DNA from: an uncultured Candidatus Pelagibacter sp.
GTDB taxonomy: Bacteria; Pseudomonadota; Alphaproteobacteria; Pelagibacterales; Pelagibacteraceae
Reading direction: 5' to 3'
Length of the DNA: 64,000 bases
NCBI GenBank assembly: GCA_905616395.1
Contig: CAJQSQ010000002.1
Coordinates: 124,001 to 188,000, forward strand
Positions within the stretch are counted from its first letter, which is position 1. Each line of letters begins with the position of its first letter. The notes under the pieces are model-generated. The model ran no database searches, was not told the DNA's origin, and saw nothing but the letters and a program-made list of their open reading frames with translations. Shown one piece after another: positions 34,234-44,440 of this stretch. Both the position numbers and the translations under genes were made by a program.

Positions 34234-36807
34234 ATGGAGTTTAAAAAAATCCAATTAAATGGATTTAAATCATTTGCTGAGAAAACTAATTTTTTAATCG
34301 AAGATGGGCTAACAGGAATAGTTGGACCTAACGGTTGTGGAAAATCAAACATTGTAGAGTCTTTAAGATGGGCTATGGGAGAAACCTCAGCAAAAAGTAT
34401 GAGGGGTTCTGGAATGGAAGATGTTATTTTTAACGGAACATCAAACAAAGCTTCAAAAAATATAGCTGAAGTTTCAATCATTGTAGATAATGCAAGTCAT
34501 GAAGGACCCTTACAATATAAAGACATAGATCAAATCGAAGTTAGAAGAAAAATTGAAAAAGATAAAGGTTCTAAATTTTATATAAACGATAAAGAAGTTA
34601 GAGCTAGAGATGCACAAATGTTTTTTGCAGATTTATCTACAGGTGCTCATTCGCCATCAATGATAAGCCAAGGACGTATTGGTGCCTTAGTAACTGCTAA
34701 ACCTACAGATAGACGTGCAATTTTAGAAGAGGCTGCTAACATTTCAGGATTACATGTCAGAAGGCATGAGGCTGAACTTAGATTAAATGCTGCAGAGGCT
34801 AATTTAAAAAGAGCAGATGAATTAAGAAGGCAGCAAGAAAAACAGTTAGCCAACCTTCAGAAGCAAGCGGAAGAAGCCACTAAATACAAAATTATATCTG
34901 AAGAAATAAAAAAAATTGAAGCAGGGTTATACTATTTAAAATTATTAGACATTGATAATGAAATTAGAATAGAAAATGAAATCAATAATGAAGCTGAGGG
35001 AGAAGTTAATAACTTCAATCAACAGATTTCTCAATTTGAAATTTTAATTAAAACTGAAACAGATAAAGTTTCTCCATTAAGAGAAAAAAATATTGAAAAT
35101 CTTTCAAGAATTCAAAGATTAAATTTAGAACTACAAAATTTAGATGAAGAGAATGTAAGAACGCAAGGTGAGATAGAAAATTTCAAAAATTCATTAAAAA
35201 CCATTGAAGAAGATATTGATAGAGAAAAAGGGATCGTAATAGATGCAAACTCAAACGAAAAAAGATTAAAAGAAGAGAAAAGTGAGTTAATAGAAATAGA
35301 CTCTAAATATTTTGAAACTGAAAAATTATCAAATGAAGATCTCGAAGAAGCCAAAAAGCAACTTAATGAAGAGCAAAAAGCTGTAGATGAAATTATTGAA
35401 ATGTTTGCAAATGGCAACATAAATATCAGTATTGACCCAATTAAAGGTGTTATTAACACAATCGAAAAAATCAAAGAGTTAATAAACAATAATGAAGCTA
35501 ACCAAGCTCTTACGTTGCTGGATAGAACTAAAATGGAATTAAATAATTTCTTAAGTAATTTAGCCAATGATGAAAGTAAAAGTAAACTAACTGACATCAA
35601 TGAAAAAAATGACAATATAAAATTACTTCAAGAAAAATATGCAGATAGCTTTAGCAAAAACCAATCTATTAAAAAAGAATCTATAAAAAGAAATGAAAGA
35701 ATTAAAGCTATTGAAACTGAAGTTGAGAGTTGGAAGAGCTTACTTTCAAACTCTCAGAAAATGGTAACAGAATTAACTGAAAGAAAAAATAAGTTGTTAT
35801 CACAATTAAATGAACGTGACCAACAACCTAAAGTTCAAGCAGAGAAAAAGGGTCAGACTACTGAAGGTTTAAGAATTTCACAAGATGAAAAGATTGAGAA
35901 TGAAAAGATAATTGAAGAAACGGATAAAAAGATTAACTCTTTAAGGCTTGAATTAAACGATGTTCAAGAAAGATCTATTCAAATAAGAGAAAGAAAAGCA
36001 AGTTCAGGTGCAACTGTCGAAGGATTAAAAAAACGTAAAGATGACTTGTTAGAAAGAGTTATTTCTGAACTTAACCTTGAAGAAAATGATATCCTTGAAA
36101 ATTCTAATTTAAATGGTGTTGAGGAACTACCAGACTCGGTAGCTCAAGAAGATGCCTTAGATGAAAAAAAGAAAGACAGAGAAAAGCTTGGTTCAGTTAA
36201 TTTGAGGGCTGATGAAGAAACAAATAAATATGAAGTTGAAATTAAAAAAATGGAACAGGATAGGGAAGATCTTGTATCCGCAATCATTAAATTAAAAGAA
36301 AGTATTAATGAATTAAACCAAAAAGGAAGAGAGAGGCTTTTAGAGGCTTTTGAAAAAGTTAATAGAAAGTTTAACGAAGTTTACACAAAATTATTTAATG
36401 GAGGAAATGCAAAATTAGAATTAGTTGATTCTGACGACCCACTTGAAGCTGGTTTGGAAATGCTGGTAAGTCCTCCAGGTAAAAGACTTCAATCTATAAC
36501 TTTACTATCTGGTGGTGAACAAGCTTTGACCGCCTTATCACTTATCTTTGCTGTGTTCCTTACTAACCCATCTCCAATCTGTGTGTTGGATGAAGTTGAT
36601 GCTCCACTAGATGATGCTAACGTAACAAGATTCTGCGGTCTGCTAGATGACCTAACAAAAATAACTAACACTAAATTTATTATTGTTACTCACCATGCTC
36701 TTACAATGTCTAAAATGAATAGACTTTATGGAGTAACTATGCCTGAAAAAGGTATTAGTCAGTTAGTAGCTGTTGATTTACAAAAAGCTGAGAGTATGGT
36801 TGCTTAA
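34234..36807 (+). CDS. smc: chromosome segregation protein SMC, unusually short (857 aa)
   Basis: GIVGPNGCGKSNIVESLRWAMGE Walker A; LLSGGEQALTALSLIFA signature; CVLDEVDAPLDD Walker B. Confidence 0.93.
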   Translation: MEFKKIQLNGFKSFAEKTNFLIEDGLTGIVGPNGCGKSNIVESLRWAMGETSAKSMRGSGMEDVIFNGTSNKASKNIAEVSIIVDNASHEGPLQYKDIDQIEVRRKIEKDKGSKFYINDKEVRARDAQMFFADLSTGAHSPSMISQGRIGALVTAKPTDRRAILEEAANISGLHVRRHEAELRLNAAEANLKRADELRRQQEKQLANLQKQAEEATKYKIISEEIKKIEAGLYYLKLLDIDNEIRIENEINNEAEGEVNNFNQQISQFEILIKTETDKVSPLREKNIENLSRIQRLNLELQNLDEENVRTQGEIENFKNSLKTIEEDIDREKGIVIDANSNEKRLKEEKSELIEIDSKYFETEKLSNEDLEEAKKQLNEEQKAVDEIIEMFANGNINISIDPIKGVINTIEKIKELINNNEANQALTLLDRTKMELNNFLSNLANDESKSKLTDINEKNDNIKLLQEKYADSFSKNQSIKKESIKRNERIKAIETEVESWKSLLSNSQKMVTELTERKNKLLSQLNERDQQPKVQAEKKGQTTEGLRISQDEKIENEKIIEETDKKINSLRLELNDVQERSIQIRERKASSGATVEGLKKRKDDLLERVISELNLEENDILENSNLNGVEELPDSVAQEDALDEKKKDREKLGSVNLRADEETNKYEVEIKKMEQDREDLVSAIIKLKESINELNQKGRERLLEAFEKVNRKFNEVYTKLFNGGNAKLELVDSDDPLEAGLEMLVSPPGKRLQSITLLSGGEQALTALSLIFAVFLTNPSPICVLDEVDAPLDDANVTRFCGLLDDLTKITNTKFIIVTHHALTMSKMNRLYGVTMPEKGISQLVAVDLQKAESMVA

Positions 36808-36814
36808 TAAATAA

Positions 36815-37090
36815 ATGCCAAAAGATTCGCTTAAAACTCGCCTAGAGATTGCAAAATCTAAAATTGCTGAAAAAAACCTTTATAAAGATAAGGAACCACC
36901 CTCTTCTATTGGGACTGCCTTTAAATTAAGTACAGAATTAGTGTCTGCGGTAGTAGTTGGGACAATTATAGGGTTTATTTTAGACACGACCTTTGGTACT
37001 AAGCCTTGGTTAATATTAATATTTTTTTTTGTAGGTGTGGTTGCTGGTATCATAAACGTATTCAGATCTGCAAAAAATATGCAAGAATAG
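36815..37090 (+). CDS. atpI: ATP synthase subunit I
   Basis: Two-TM AtpI-like protein immediately upstream of atpB. Confidence 0.85.
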   Translation: MPKDSLKTRLEIAKSKIAEKNLYKDKEPPSSIGTAFKLSTELVSAVVVGTIIGFILDTTFGTKPWLILIFFFVGVVAGIINVFRSAKNMQE

Positions 37091-37102
37091 ATTTAAAAAA
37101 TT

Positions 37103-37837
37103 ATGGCAACAAATCCAATGCACCAATTCGAAGTTTATAGAATTGGACCAGAAATAAAATTAGGTGCAATAGATATATCATTTACGAATGCAAGTTTGTT
37201 TATGGTCATTAGCTCTTTAGCGATACTATTAATTTTTAATCTAGGATCAAAAAAAAACTCATTACTCCCTAATAAGGTTCAACTTCTAGCAGAGTTAAGT
37301 TACAGCTTTGTTTCTAAAATGATTAGCGATACAGCTGGATCTAAAGCAAAACCATATTTTGCATTTATTTTTTCTTTATTTATGTTTGTACTGTTCTGCA
37401 ACATGTTTGGTATGATCCCTTATGCATTTACCGTCACTAGCCATATCATTGTCACTTTTATTTTAGCTTCATTTATTTTTATTGGGGTAACAATAATTGG
37501 TTTTATGAAACATGGTTTGGGCTATTTAAAATTATTTGTACCAAGTGGAGTGCCAGCAGTTCTTCTGCCACTAATAGTTGTTATAGAGATTATTTCTTAT
37601 TTAAGTAGACCCGTAAGCCTTTCTGTTCGTTTGTTTGCTAACATGATGGCTGGTCATACTATGATGAAAGTTTTCGGTGGCTTTGTAATAAGCCTCGGGA
37701 TAGTTGGTGGATGGCTTCCACTGAGTTTTTCGGTTGCACTAACTGGTTTGGAAATACTGGTTGCTTTTCTTCAAGCATATGTTTTTGCAATCTTAACCTG
37801 CATCTATTTAAACGATGCATTAAATTTACACCATTAA
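37103..37837 (+). CDS. atpB: F0F1 ATP synthase subunit a
   Basis: SVRLFANMMAGHTMMKV, FLQAYVFAILTCIYLNDAL. Confidence 0.98.
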   Translation: MATNPMHQFEVYRIGPEIKLGAIDISFTNASLFMVISSLAILLIFNLGSKKNSLLPNKVQLLAELSYSFVSKMISDTAGSKAKPYFAFIFSLFMFVLFCNMFGMIPYAFTVTSHIIVTFILASFIFIGVTIIGFMKHGLGYLKLFVPSGVPAVLLPLIVVIEIISYLSRPVSLSVRLFANMMAGHTMMKVFGGFVISLGIVGGWLPLSFSVALTGLEILVAFLQAYVFAILTCIYLNDALNLHH

Positions 37838-37856
37838 CTAACATAAGGAGGATATA

Positions 37857-38084
37857 ATGGAATTAGAAGCAGCAAAAATGATCGGAGCAGGACTAGCAGC
37901 GATAGCTCTAGCCGGTGCCGGTGTTGGAATTGGAATTATCTTTGGTAATTACCTTTCTGGCGCAATGAGAAACCCATCCGCAGCACAGAAACAATTTCCT
38001 AATCTTTTATTAGGATTTGCTTTAGCTGAGGCTACTGGTCTATTTGGATTAGTTGTTGCGTTAATTATTTTATTTGCATTTTAA
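37857..38084 (+). CDS. atpE: F0F1 ATP synthase subunit c
   Basis: MIGAGLAAIALAGAGVGIGIIFGNY, FALAEATGLFGLVVALIILF. Confidence 0.98.
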   Translation: MELEAAKMIGAGLAAIALAGAGVGIGIIFGNYLSGAMRNPSAAQKQFPNLLLGFALAEATGLFGLVVALIILFAF

Positions 38085-38089
38085 ATTTA

Positions 38090-38680
38090 ATGATTAAAAA
38101 AATATTTTTTCAGTCGATATTTTTAAGCTTCCTATTTTCTATGGAAGCTTTTGCAGCTGAAAGTGGAGGTATGCCTCAATTAAATCCTGAGTTCTGGATT
38201 TCTCAAATTTTTTGGCTAACTATAACTTTTGGAATTTTATATGTTGTTCTTTCTAAACTTATACTTCCAAAAATTAGTTCAAACCTTGAGATAAGAAAAT
38301 TACAGATCGTAGAGAATATTGAGGCAGCAGAAAAACAGAGAGAGCAGAGTGAGCTAAACATAGAAGAGTATGAAAAAATAGTTCAAAATAGTAAAGGCGA
38401 GGCTAAAATTTACTTCAAACAAGCTAGAGAGCAACTATTAAAAAGCATTAATCTAAAAAAAGATGCCTTGGACAAAGAGCTGAATGAAGAAATTCAAAAA
38501 GCTGAGTCTGAAATACAAGAGCTTAGAGATAAGGCTCCAGAAAAAATTAATAAGATAGCCGTAGAAACATCCGCAGATTTACTACATCAGTTAATAGGTG
38601 CAGAAGTTAATAATAGTAGCATCTCAGCAATTGTTGATGACCTATCAAGAAGAAAGATGAATGAATATTATGGTAATTGA
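38090..38680 (+). CDS. atpG: F0F1 ATP synthase subunit b'
   Basis: Single N-terminal TM plus coiled coil; between atpE and atpF. Confidence 0.88.
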   Translation: MIKKIFFQSIFLSFLFSMEAFAAESGGMPQLNPEFWISQIFWLTITFGILYVVLSKLILPKISSNLEIRKLQIVENIEAAEKQREQSELNIEEYEKIVQNSKGEAKIYFKQAREQLLKSINLKKDALDKELNEEIQKAESEIQELRDKAPEKINKIAVETSADLLHQLIGAEVNNSSISAIVDDLSRRKMNEYYGN

Positions 38681-39167
38681 TGCAACTTTTTGGGTAGCAA
38701 TATCCTTTATAATTTTTATTGGAGGATTAATTTATCTAAAAATACCTCAAAAAATTAATGAAGTTTTAAATAAACTCATTTTAGATATTAAGAATGAAAT
38801 TGATGAAAGTGAAAAATTAAGATCTGAAGCAAAAATTCTATTAAATAATGCACAAAGTAAATTAGATACAGCCCAAACGGTTAGTAATGAAATTTTAGAG
38901 CAAGCCAAAAAAGATAGTGACCATTTGGTTATAGAGATGAATGATAAATTTCACAAATCTTCTGAAATAAAAAAAAATTTAGCAGAAAACAAAATTACCC
39001 AAATGAAGGATGCGGCACTTAAAGAGATAAAAGATGTATCCATAAGGATTGCTGTTGAATCTGTTAAAAAAATTATAAGTACATCTGTTGATAAATCAAA
39101 ACTCGACAGTTTATTTGATAAAAACCTAGAAGAAACAAAAGTTGCTTTAAAAAAAATCAACTCATAA
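38661..39167 (+). CDS. atpF: F0F1 ATP synthase subunit b
   Basis: DATFWVAISFIIFIGGLIYLKIPQKINE; TM plus long helix. Confidence 0.9.
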   Translation: MNIMVIDATFWVAISFIIFIGGLIYLKIPQKINEVLNKLILDIKNEIDESEKLRSEAKILLNNAQSKLDTAQTVSNEILEQAKKDSDHLVIEMNDKFHKSSEIKKNLAENKITQMKDAALKEIKDVSIRIAVESVKKIISTSVDKSKLDSLFDKNLEETKVALKKINS

Positions 39168-39206
39168 TTCCCTTACAATTTTTAAAAAAAACTATAAATT
39201 AACCAA

Positions 39207-40664
39207 ATGAAATCTATAGTCATTGGTTCTGGTTTTGGTGGGATAGCTGCTGCCCTTAGATTAAAAGCCAAAAATCATAGCGTTACATTAATTGAAAAAC
39301 ACCCTGATCTTGGGGGTAGAGCTAGAGTGTTCAAAAAGAATGGTTTTACATTTGATGCTGGACCTACTGTGATTACAGCACCTTATTTAATTGAAGAGCT
39401 ATTTGAACTTTTTAATAAAAAAGCAGAGGATTATATAAAACTTACACCTCTTAATATTTGGTATCAATTTATTTTTGAAGATGGGAATAAGTTTGACTAT
39501 TCTGGTAACGAAGAAAAAATGAAAAAACAGATTAGAGAAATAAATGAAGATGATGTTAGGGGATATGAAGAGCTTGTAAAATTTACTAAAAAAATATTTG
39601 ATAAAGGGTTTACAGAACTTGCAGATGTACCCTTTGATAAACCTTTAGTTATGATGAAACAGTTGCCTGCTCTATTAAAGCTTAAAAGTTATAAATCAGT
39701 ATATTCGCTAGTGTCTTCCTACATTAAAAATGAAAAATTAAGGCGTATGTTAAGTATGCATCCACTTTTAGTTGGAGGGAACCCTTTTACAACAACATCA
39801 ATTTATGGATTGATACTATATCTAGAGAAAAAGTGGGGCATTCATTACTCAATGGGTGGTACTGGAAATATAATCAAAGGCTTAGAAACGCTAATGACCG
39901 AAGAAGGAATAGAGATAATTAAAGGTCAAGAAGTCACAAAAATTATTTCATTAAATAATAAAATTGAAGGAGTAAAATTAAATAATCAAAAAGAAATAAA
40001 TGCAAATAATGTAGTATGTAACGCTGACCCACCAGCAGTCTATGAAAAGCTTCTTAATCAAACTAAAACTAATTCTTTATTTGAATGGAAGCAAAAAAGA
40101 ATGGAATATTCTATGGGGTTATTTGTGTATTATTTTGGTACTAAAAAAACTTACCCTGATGTTGAACACCATACAATTAAGTTTGGGGACAAGTATAAAG
40201 AACATCTAAATGATATATTTGATAAAAAAAAATTAAATAATGATATAAGTTATTATCTACATAGACCTTCAGCTACTGATAAATCTATGGCACCAGAAGG
40301 AAATGACTGTTTCTACGTACTAGTTCCAGTCCCAAACAATCAATCTAAATTAGATTGGAAAATTGAAGGTGAAAAGATGAAAAACCTAGTAATAGATAAA
40401 ATGGAAAAGGCACTCTTACCAAATCTTAGAGAAAATATAGTTGAGGACTTCTACTTAACACCTGATTATTTTGAAAAAGATTTGAATACTAAATTTGGAT
40501 CTGGGTTTTCTATACAGCCCAAGTTTACTCAGTCAGCTTATTTTAGATTTCACAATAAATCAGAAATTTGTGAAGGGTTATACTTTGTTGGCGCTGGAAC
40601 ACATCCTGGTGCAGGCGTACCCGGAGTACTATCTTCAGCAAAAGTTTTAGATAAGATTATTTAA
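39207..40664 (+). CDS. crtI: phytoene desaturase
   Basis: VIGSGFGGIAAALRLKAKNHSVTLIEKHPDLGGRA, YFVGAGTHPGAGVPGVLSSAK. Confidence 0.96.
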   Translation: MKSIVIGSGFGGIAAALRLKAKNHSVTLIEKHPDLGGRARVFKKNGFTFDAGPTVITAPYLIEELFELFNKKAEDYIKLTPLNIWYQFIFEDGNKFDYSGNEEKMKKQIREINEDDVRGYEELVKFTKKIFDKGFTELADVPFDKPLVMMKQLPALLKLKSYKSVYSLVSSYIKNEKLRRMLSMHPLLVGGNPFTTTSIYGLILYLEKKWGIHYSMGGTGNIIKGLETLMTEEGIEIIKGQEVTKIISLNNKIEGVKLNNQKEINANNVVCNADPPAVYEKLLNQTKTNSLFEWKQKRMEYSMGLFVYYFGTKKTYPDVEHHTIKFGDKYKEHLNDIFDKKKLNNDISYYLHRPSATDKSMAPEGNDCFYVLVPVPNNQSKLDWKIEGEKMKNLVIDKMEKALLPNLRENIVEDFYLTPDYFEKDLNTKFGSGFSIQPKFTQSAYFRFHNKSEICEGLYFVGAGTHPGAGVPGVLSSAKVLDKII

Positions 40665-41515
40665 TGTCTGATAAAAACTATCTGTCTATTTATGCAAAGT
40701 CTTTTAACTGGGCTGGGTTTTTTTTGCCAAGAAAAACATATCAAAAATGCTCCTCATTATATGATTTCTGTAGAACAGTTGATGATATTGCAGATGATCA
40801 AAATGAACTGGGTATTAAAAAAAAAAATTTATCTGTTTTTAAGAATGATTTTATTAATAAAAATTTTAATAATTTAATAATTAAGAACATGTGGGATCTT
40901 ATGATTAATCATGAGATTTCAATAAAAATTATTGAAGATTTATTTGCAGGTGTCGAGTCAGATTTAAATGAAAAAGTACAATTAAACAGCAAAAAAGATT
41001 TATTAATTTATTCTTACAGGGTTGCTGGTACAGTAGGTTTAATGATGGCAAAAATTTTAAATGTTAAAGATAAAGACTCAATGAATGCAGCTATAGATCT
41101 TGGTATTGCGATGCAATTAACAAATATAGCCAGAGATGTTATTGAAGATTCAAAAAATAATAGATTTTATATTCAGCATGATTTTGATGTCATAAGTAAC
41201 ACATTAACTTTGGCTGACTTATTTTATAAAAGTTGCTTTACATCAATTAATAAAATCCCTTTTAATTTTAGATTTGCAATATTGGTTGCTAGAAGAGTTT
41301 ATAGAAAAATAGGTGATGAAATTTTAAAGACAAGTAATATAGAAGGTTATAATAAAGCAGGAAAAGTCTATGTTAATAATATAGGAAAAATTTATCAAAC
41401 GGTTTTGTCTTTATTAGATTTAATAAAACTTTCATTAAAGGATGAAAAAAGTCATTATATGAGTGATGAACACCTTCTGATTAACGAAGAAATAGATCTG
41501 AATGAAAGAATTTGA
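40664..41515 (+). CDS. crtB: phytoene synthase
   Basis: DFCRTVDDIADD, GIAMQLTNIARDVIEDSKNNRFYI squalene/phytoene synthase motifs. Confidence 0.95.
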   Translation: MSDKNYLSIYAKSFNWAGFFLPRKTYQKCSSLYDFCRTVDDIADDQNELGIKKKNLSVFKNDFINKNFNNLIIKNMWDLMINHEISIKIIEDLFAGVESDLNEKVQLNSKKDLLIYSYRVAGTVGLMMAKILNVKDKDSMNAAIDLGIAMQLTNIARDVIEDSKNNRFYIQHDFDVISNTLTLADLFYKSCFTSINKIPFNFRFAILVARRVYRKIGDEILKTSNIEGYNKAGKVYVNNIGKIYQTVLSLLDLIKLSLKDEKSHYMSDEHLLINEEIDLNERI

Positions 41516-42569
41516 TTATATAATTATAGGTGGTGGCTGTGCAGGATTATCTTTAGCCCATGAACTTGAGATTCATAATAAACTAAAAGATAAAACATTA
41601 GCTATTATAGAACCAAGGCTAGAATATAAAAAAGATAGAAGTTGGTCTTTCTGGAAAACTACAGATCATAACTTTGAAGACTGTGTAAAAAAAAGTTGGA
41701 AAAATTTTTCTATAAATATACCTGATAAAACAAAACATTTAGTTTGTGATAAGCTACCTTACCAATCTATAGATAGTGGATTATTCTATGAAAAAATAAA
41801 TTCTAGACTTAGACAGAATCAAAATATCAGTTTCTATAAAGATATTAGTGAAATAAGCTTAAACAATTCCTTTATCTTTAACAGCGTTCCCTCAATAAAG
41901 TCTTCGGAAAATAAGCTTTGGCAACACTTTAAGGGTGTTGAAATCGAAACTACTAAAAATGTTTTTGATGATGAGATTATAAATTTGATGGATTTTGATT
42001 GTAAACAACTTGATAGTGTTCATTTCTTTTACACATTGCCATATGAAAAGAACAAGGCATTAGTTGAAACCACATGGTTATCAGACATGAATAACGATTT
42101 GGAAATGGATTATGATGAACAATTGAAGAATTATATAGAAAACTACCTTAATATTAAAAACTATAAAATTAATTATATAGAAAAAGGTGCCATACCATTG
42201 TTTTATCCATCAAACATTAATAGAAAAGATAAAATAAATATTGGAACTGCCGGTGGTATGACTCGGTTAAGCACGGGGTATACTTTCTTAAATATTCAAG
42301 AACACAGTAGATTTATAAGAGAGAATATTGAAAATATTAAAAATGTTCAAAAATATGAGATTAGAAAAAAATATAAATTTTTAGATAAGATATTTTTAAG
42401 AGTTTTGAAAAGGCACCCTAAGGAAATGCCAAATATATTTTTTAAAATGTTTAATAATTCACCAGAGACTGTTATTAAATTTTTATCAAATAAAAGCAGC
42501 ATGTTTGAAGACCTGTTAATAATTCTTAAAATGCCTAAATGGATTTTCGTTAAAAATCTTTTAAAATAA
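41502..42569 (+). CDS. crtY: lycopene beta-cyclase
   Basis: YIIIGGGCAGLSLAHEL, SWSFWKTTDHNFED, GAIPLFYPS, GTAGGMTRLSTGYTF. Confidence 0.94.
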   Translation: MKEFDYIIIGGGCAGLSLAHELEIHNKLKDKTLAIIEPRLEYKKDRSWSFWKTTDHNFEDCVKKSWKNFSINIPDKTKHLVCDKLPYQSIDSGLFYEKINSRLRQNQNISFYKDISEISLNNSFIFNSVPSIKSSENKLWQHFKGVEIETTKNVFDDEIINLMDFDCKQLDSVHFFYTLPYEKNKALVETTWLSDMNNDLEMDYDEQLKNYIENYLNIKNYKINYIEKGAIPLFYPSNINRKDKINIGTAGGMTRLSTGYTFLNIQEHSRFIRENIENIKNVQKYEIRKKYKFLDKIFLRVLKRHPKEMPNIFFKMFNNSPETVIKFLSNKSSMFEDLLIILKMPKWIFVKNLLK

Positions 42570-42570
42570 A

Positions 42571-43506
42571 ATGAATAATTTTATAAATAAAATAAATCTT
42601 TATCATTCTATTATTTTTTTTCTTTTATCGGGCTCACTTGCTATAATTATTGATCGATTTGAATTTTTAAATATTTCTCCCATAATTTGCTTGCTTCTTA
42701 TTCTTTCAGTTGGAATTTCACACGGTGCTCTTGATAATCAAAAAGGTAAAAAACTTACTCAACTATATAATATAAAAAACACTTATTTTTTTTACTTGAT
42801 GTACACAATAATTGTAATTGGTATAATTACGTTTTGGTTATTATTTCCAACTACATCACTCATTATATTTTTAATAGTAGCCTCATATCATTTTGGTAAA
42901 GAGGATACAGAATTTTTAATTAAAAATAAAAACGCATCAGATTTAATTCTTTATTTTTTGAAAGGTTCCCTAATAATTATTGCTCCACTGATGTTTCATT
43001 TTACAGAGACTATTAACATTTTTAAATTATTATTAATCCAAGATGAAAATTTTTATCTATTTTTAGATTTTATTGAATCTAATCAGATTTTGTCTTTTGC
43101 ATTATTAACTTCTTTGCTTGTTAACACTTATTATTTTATAAATAATTTCAAAATTCTAAATATCTTAATATTTTTTGATTTTCTTTCTATTGTTGTATTG
43201 AATTATTTTGCATCCCCTCTAATTGCTTTTACAATATACTTTTGTTTTTTACATTCTTTTCGTCATTCGATATCATTGATAAATGAACTTGATAAAGATA
43301 ACTTTAAAAATGGTGCTTATATTTTTATTAAAAAAGCTTTACCGCTTACACTTTTAACATCAATTTTCTTCGTTATTAGCCTATATTTTTTGTCTAACTA
43401 TTATCAGTTAACTGACGCAATATTAAAAGTTATATTTATTGGTTTGGCGTCTTTAACCTTTCCTCATATATTGCTTGAGTATCTTTTAGGAAAAAATGAA
43501 AAATAG
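42571..43506 (+). CDS. blh: Brp/Blh family beta-carotene 15,15'-dioxygenase (retinal-forming)
   Basis: Polytopic membrane protein with GISHGALDNQKG, ASYHFGKEDTEF, CFLHSFRHS, FPHILLEYL; downstream of crtIBY. Confidence 0.92.
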   Translation: MNNFINKINLYHSIIFFLLSGSLAIIIDRFEFLNISPIICLLLILSVGISHGALDNQKGKKLTQLYNIKNTYFFYLMYTIIVIGIITFWLLFPTTSLIIFLIVASYHFGKEDTEFLIKNKNASDLILYFLKGSLIIIAPLMFHFTETINIFKLLLIQDENFYLFLDFIESNQILSFALLTSLLVNTYYFINNFKILNILIFFDFLSIVVLNYFASPLIAFTIYFCFLHSFRHSISLINELDKDNFKNGAYIFIKKALPLTLLTSIFFVISLYFLSNYYQLTDAILKVIFIGLASLTFPHILLEYLLGKNEK

Positions 43507-44440
43507 AGAAATTAAAGTATTGTTATCTGCTCCAAGAGGTTTTTGTGCTGGAGTAGAAAGAGCAATAGAAATAGTTAAAAAAAGTATTAAAAAATATGGT
43601 GCACCAGTTTATGTGCGACATGAAATAGTTCACAACAAACATGTAGTCGATAGTCTTAGAGCAATAGGTGCAATATTTGTAGAAGAGCTAGAAGAGATTA
43701 AAGATAAGACTAGACCAGTAATTTTTTCTGCACACGGTGTACCAAAATCAGTACCTCTAGAAGCCAGTGGCTATAATATGGAATATGTAGATGCTACCTG
43801 TCCTCTTGTCTCAAAAGTTCATAGAGAAGCAGAAAACCTTCACAAAGCTGGTTACCATATTGTTCTTATAGGACATATCAATCATCCAGAGGTTATTGGT
43901 ACTATGGGACAATTACCAAAAGATACGATTGATTTAATTCAAGATGAGCATGATGTTGAATTATATGAATTAGAGTATAATAAAAAAATTGCATATGTTA
44001 CTCAAACGACTCTGTCTGTTGATGACACTAAAAACATAATAAAAGCTCTTAAAAAAAAGTTTCCACAGATTAAAGAGCCATTTAAAGAGGATATTTGCTA
44101 TGCAACTACCAATCGTCAATCAGCTGTTAAAAATATTGCCAAACAATGTGATATGTTTTTTGTTTTAGGAAGTAGAAATTCCTCAAATTCAGTTCGTTTA
44201 GTTGAGGTGGCAGAACAAACTGGCTGCCAACATGCTGAACTAATTCATTCAGAGAGTATAATTCCTTTTGAAAAAATACAAAATTGTAAAACAATTGGTA
44301 TTTCTTCTGGCGCATCAGCGCCTGAAGTTTTAGTTGAAAACTTCATTAATAAATTGAAAGAAAATTTTAAAATAAAAATTGAAGAAGTTGAAATTATCAA
44401 AGAGAATATTGTTTTTAAAGTTCCTGCAAAATTAAATTAG
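43496..44440 (+). CDS. ispH: 4-hydroxy-3-methylbut-2-enyl diphosphate reductase
   Basis: LSAPRGFCAGVERAIEIV, HEIVHNKHVV, DATCPLVSKVH, CYATTNRQ, ISSGASAPE. Confidence 0.98.
   Translation: MKNREIKVLLSAPRGFCAGVERAIEIVKKSIKKYGAPVYVRHEIVHNKHVVDSLRAIGAIFVEELEEIKDKTRPVIFSAHGVPKSVPLEASGYNMEYVDATCPLVSKVHREAENLHKAGYHIVLIGHINHPEVIGTMGQLPKDTIDLIQDEHDVELYELEYNKKIAYVTQTTLSVDDTKNIIKALKKKFPQIKEPFKEDICYATTNRQSAVKNIAKQCDMFFVLGSRNSSNSVRLVEVAEQTGCQHAELIHSESIIPFEKIQNCKTIGISSGASAPEVLVENFINKLKENFKIKIEEVEIIKENIVFKVPAKLN

Noticed and set aside
35112-35615. 167-aa antisense ORF within smc
   Set aside because: Low-complexity Leu/Ser/Phe composition typical of the shadow of an AT-rich coiled-coil gene; no family signature.
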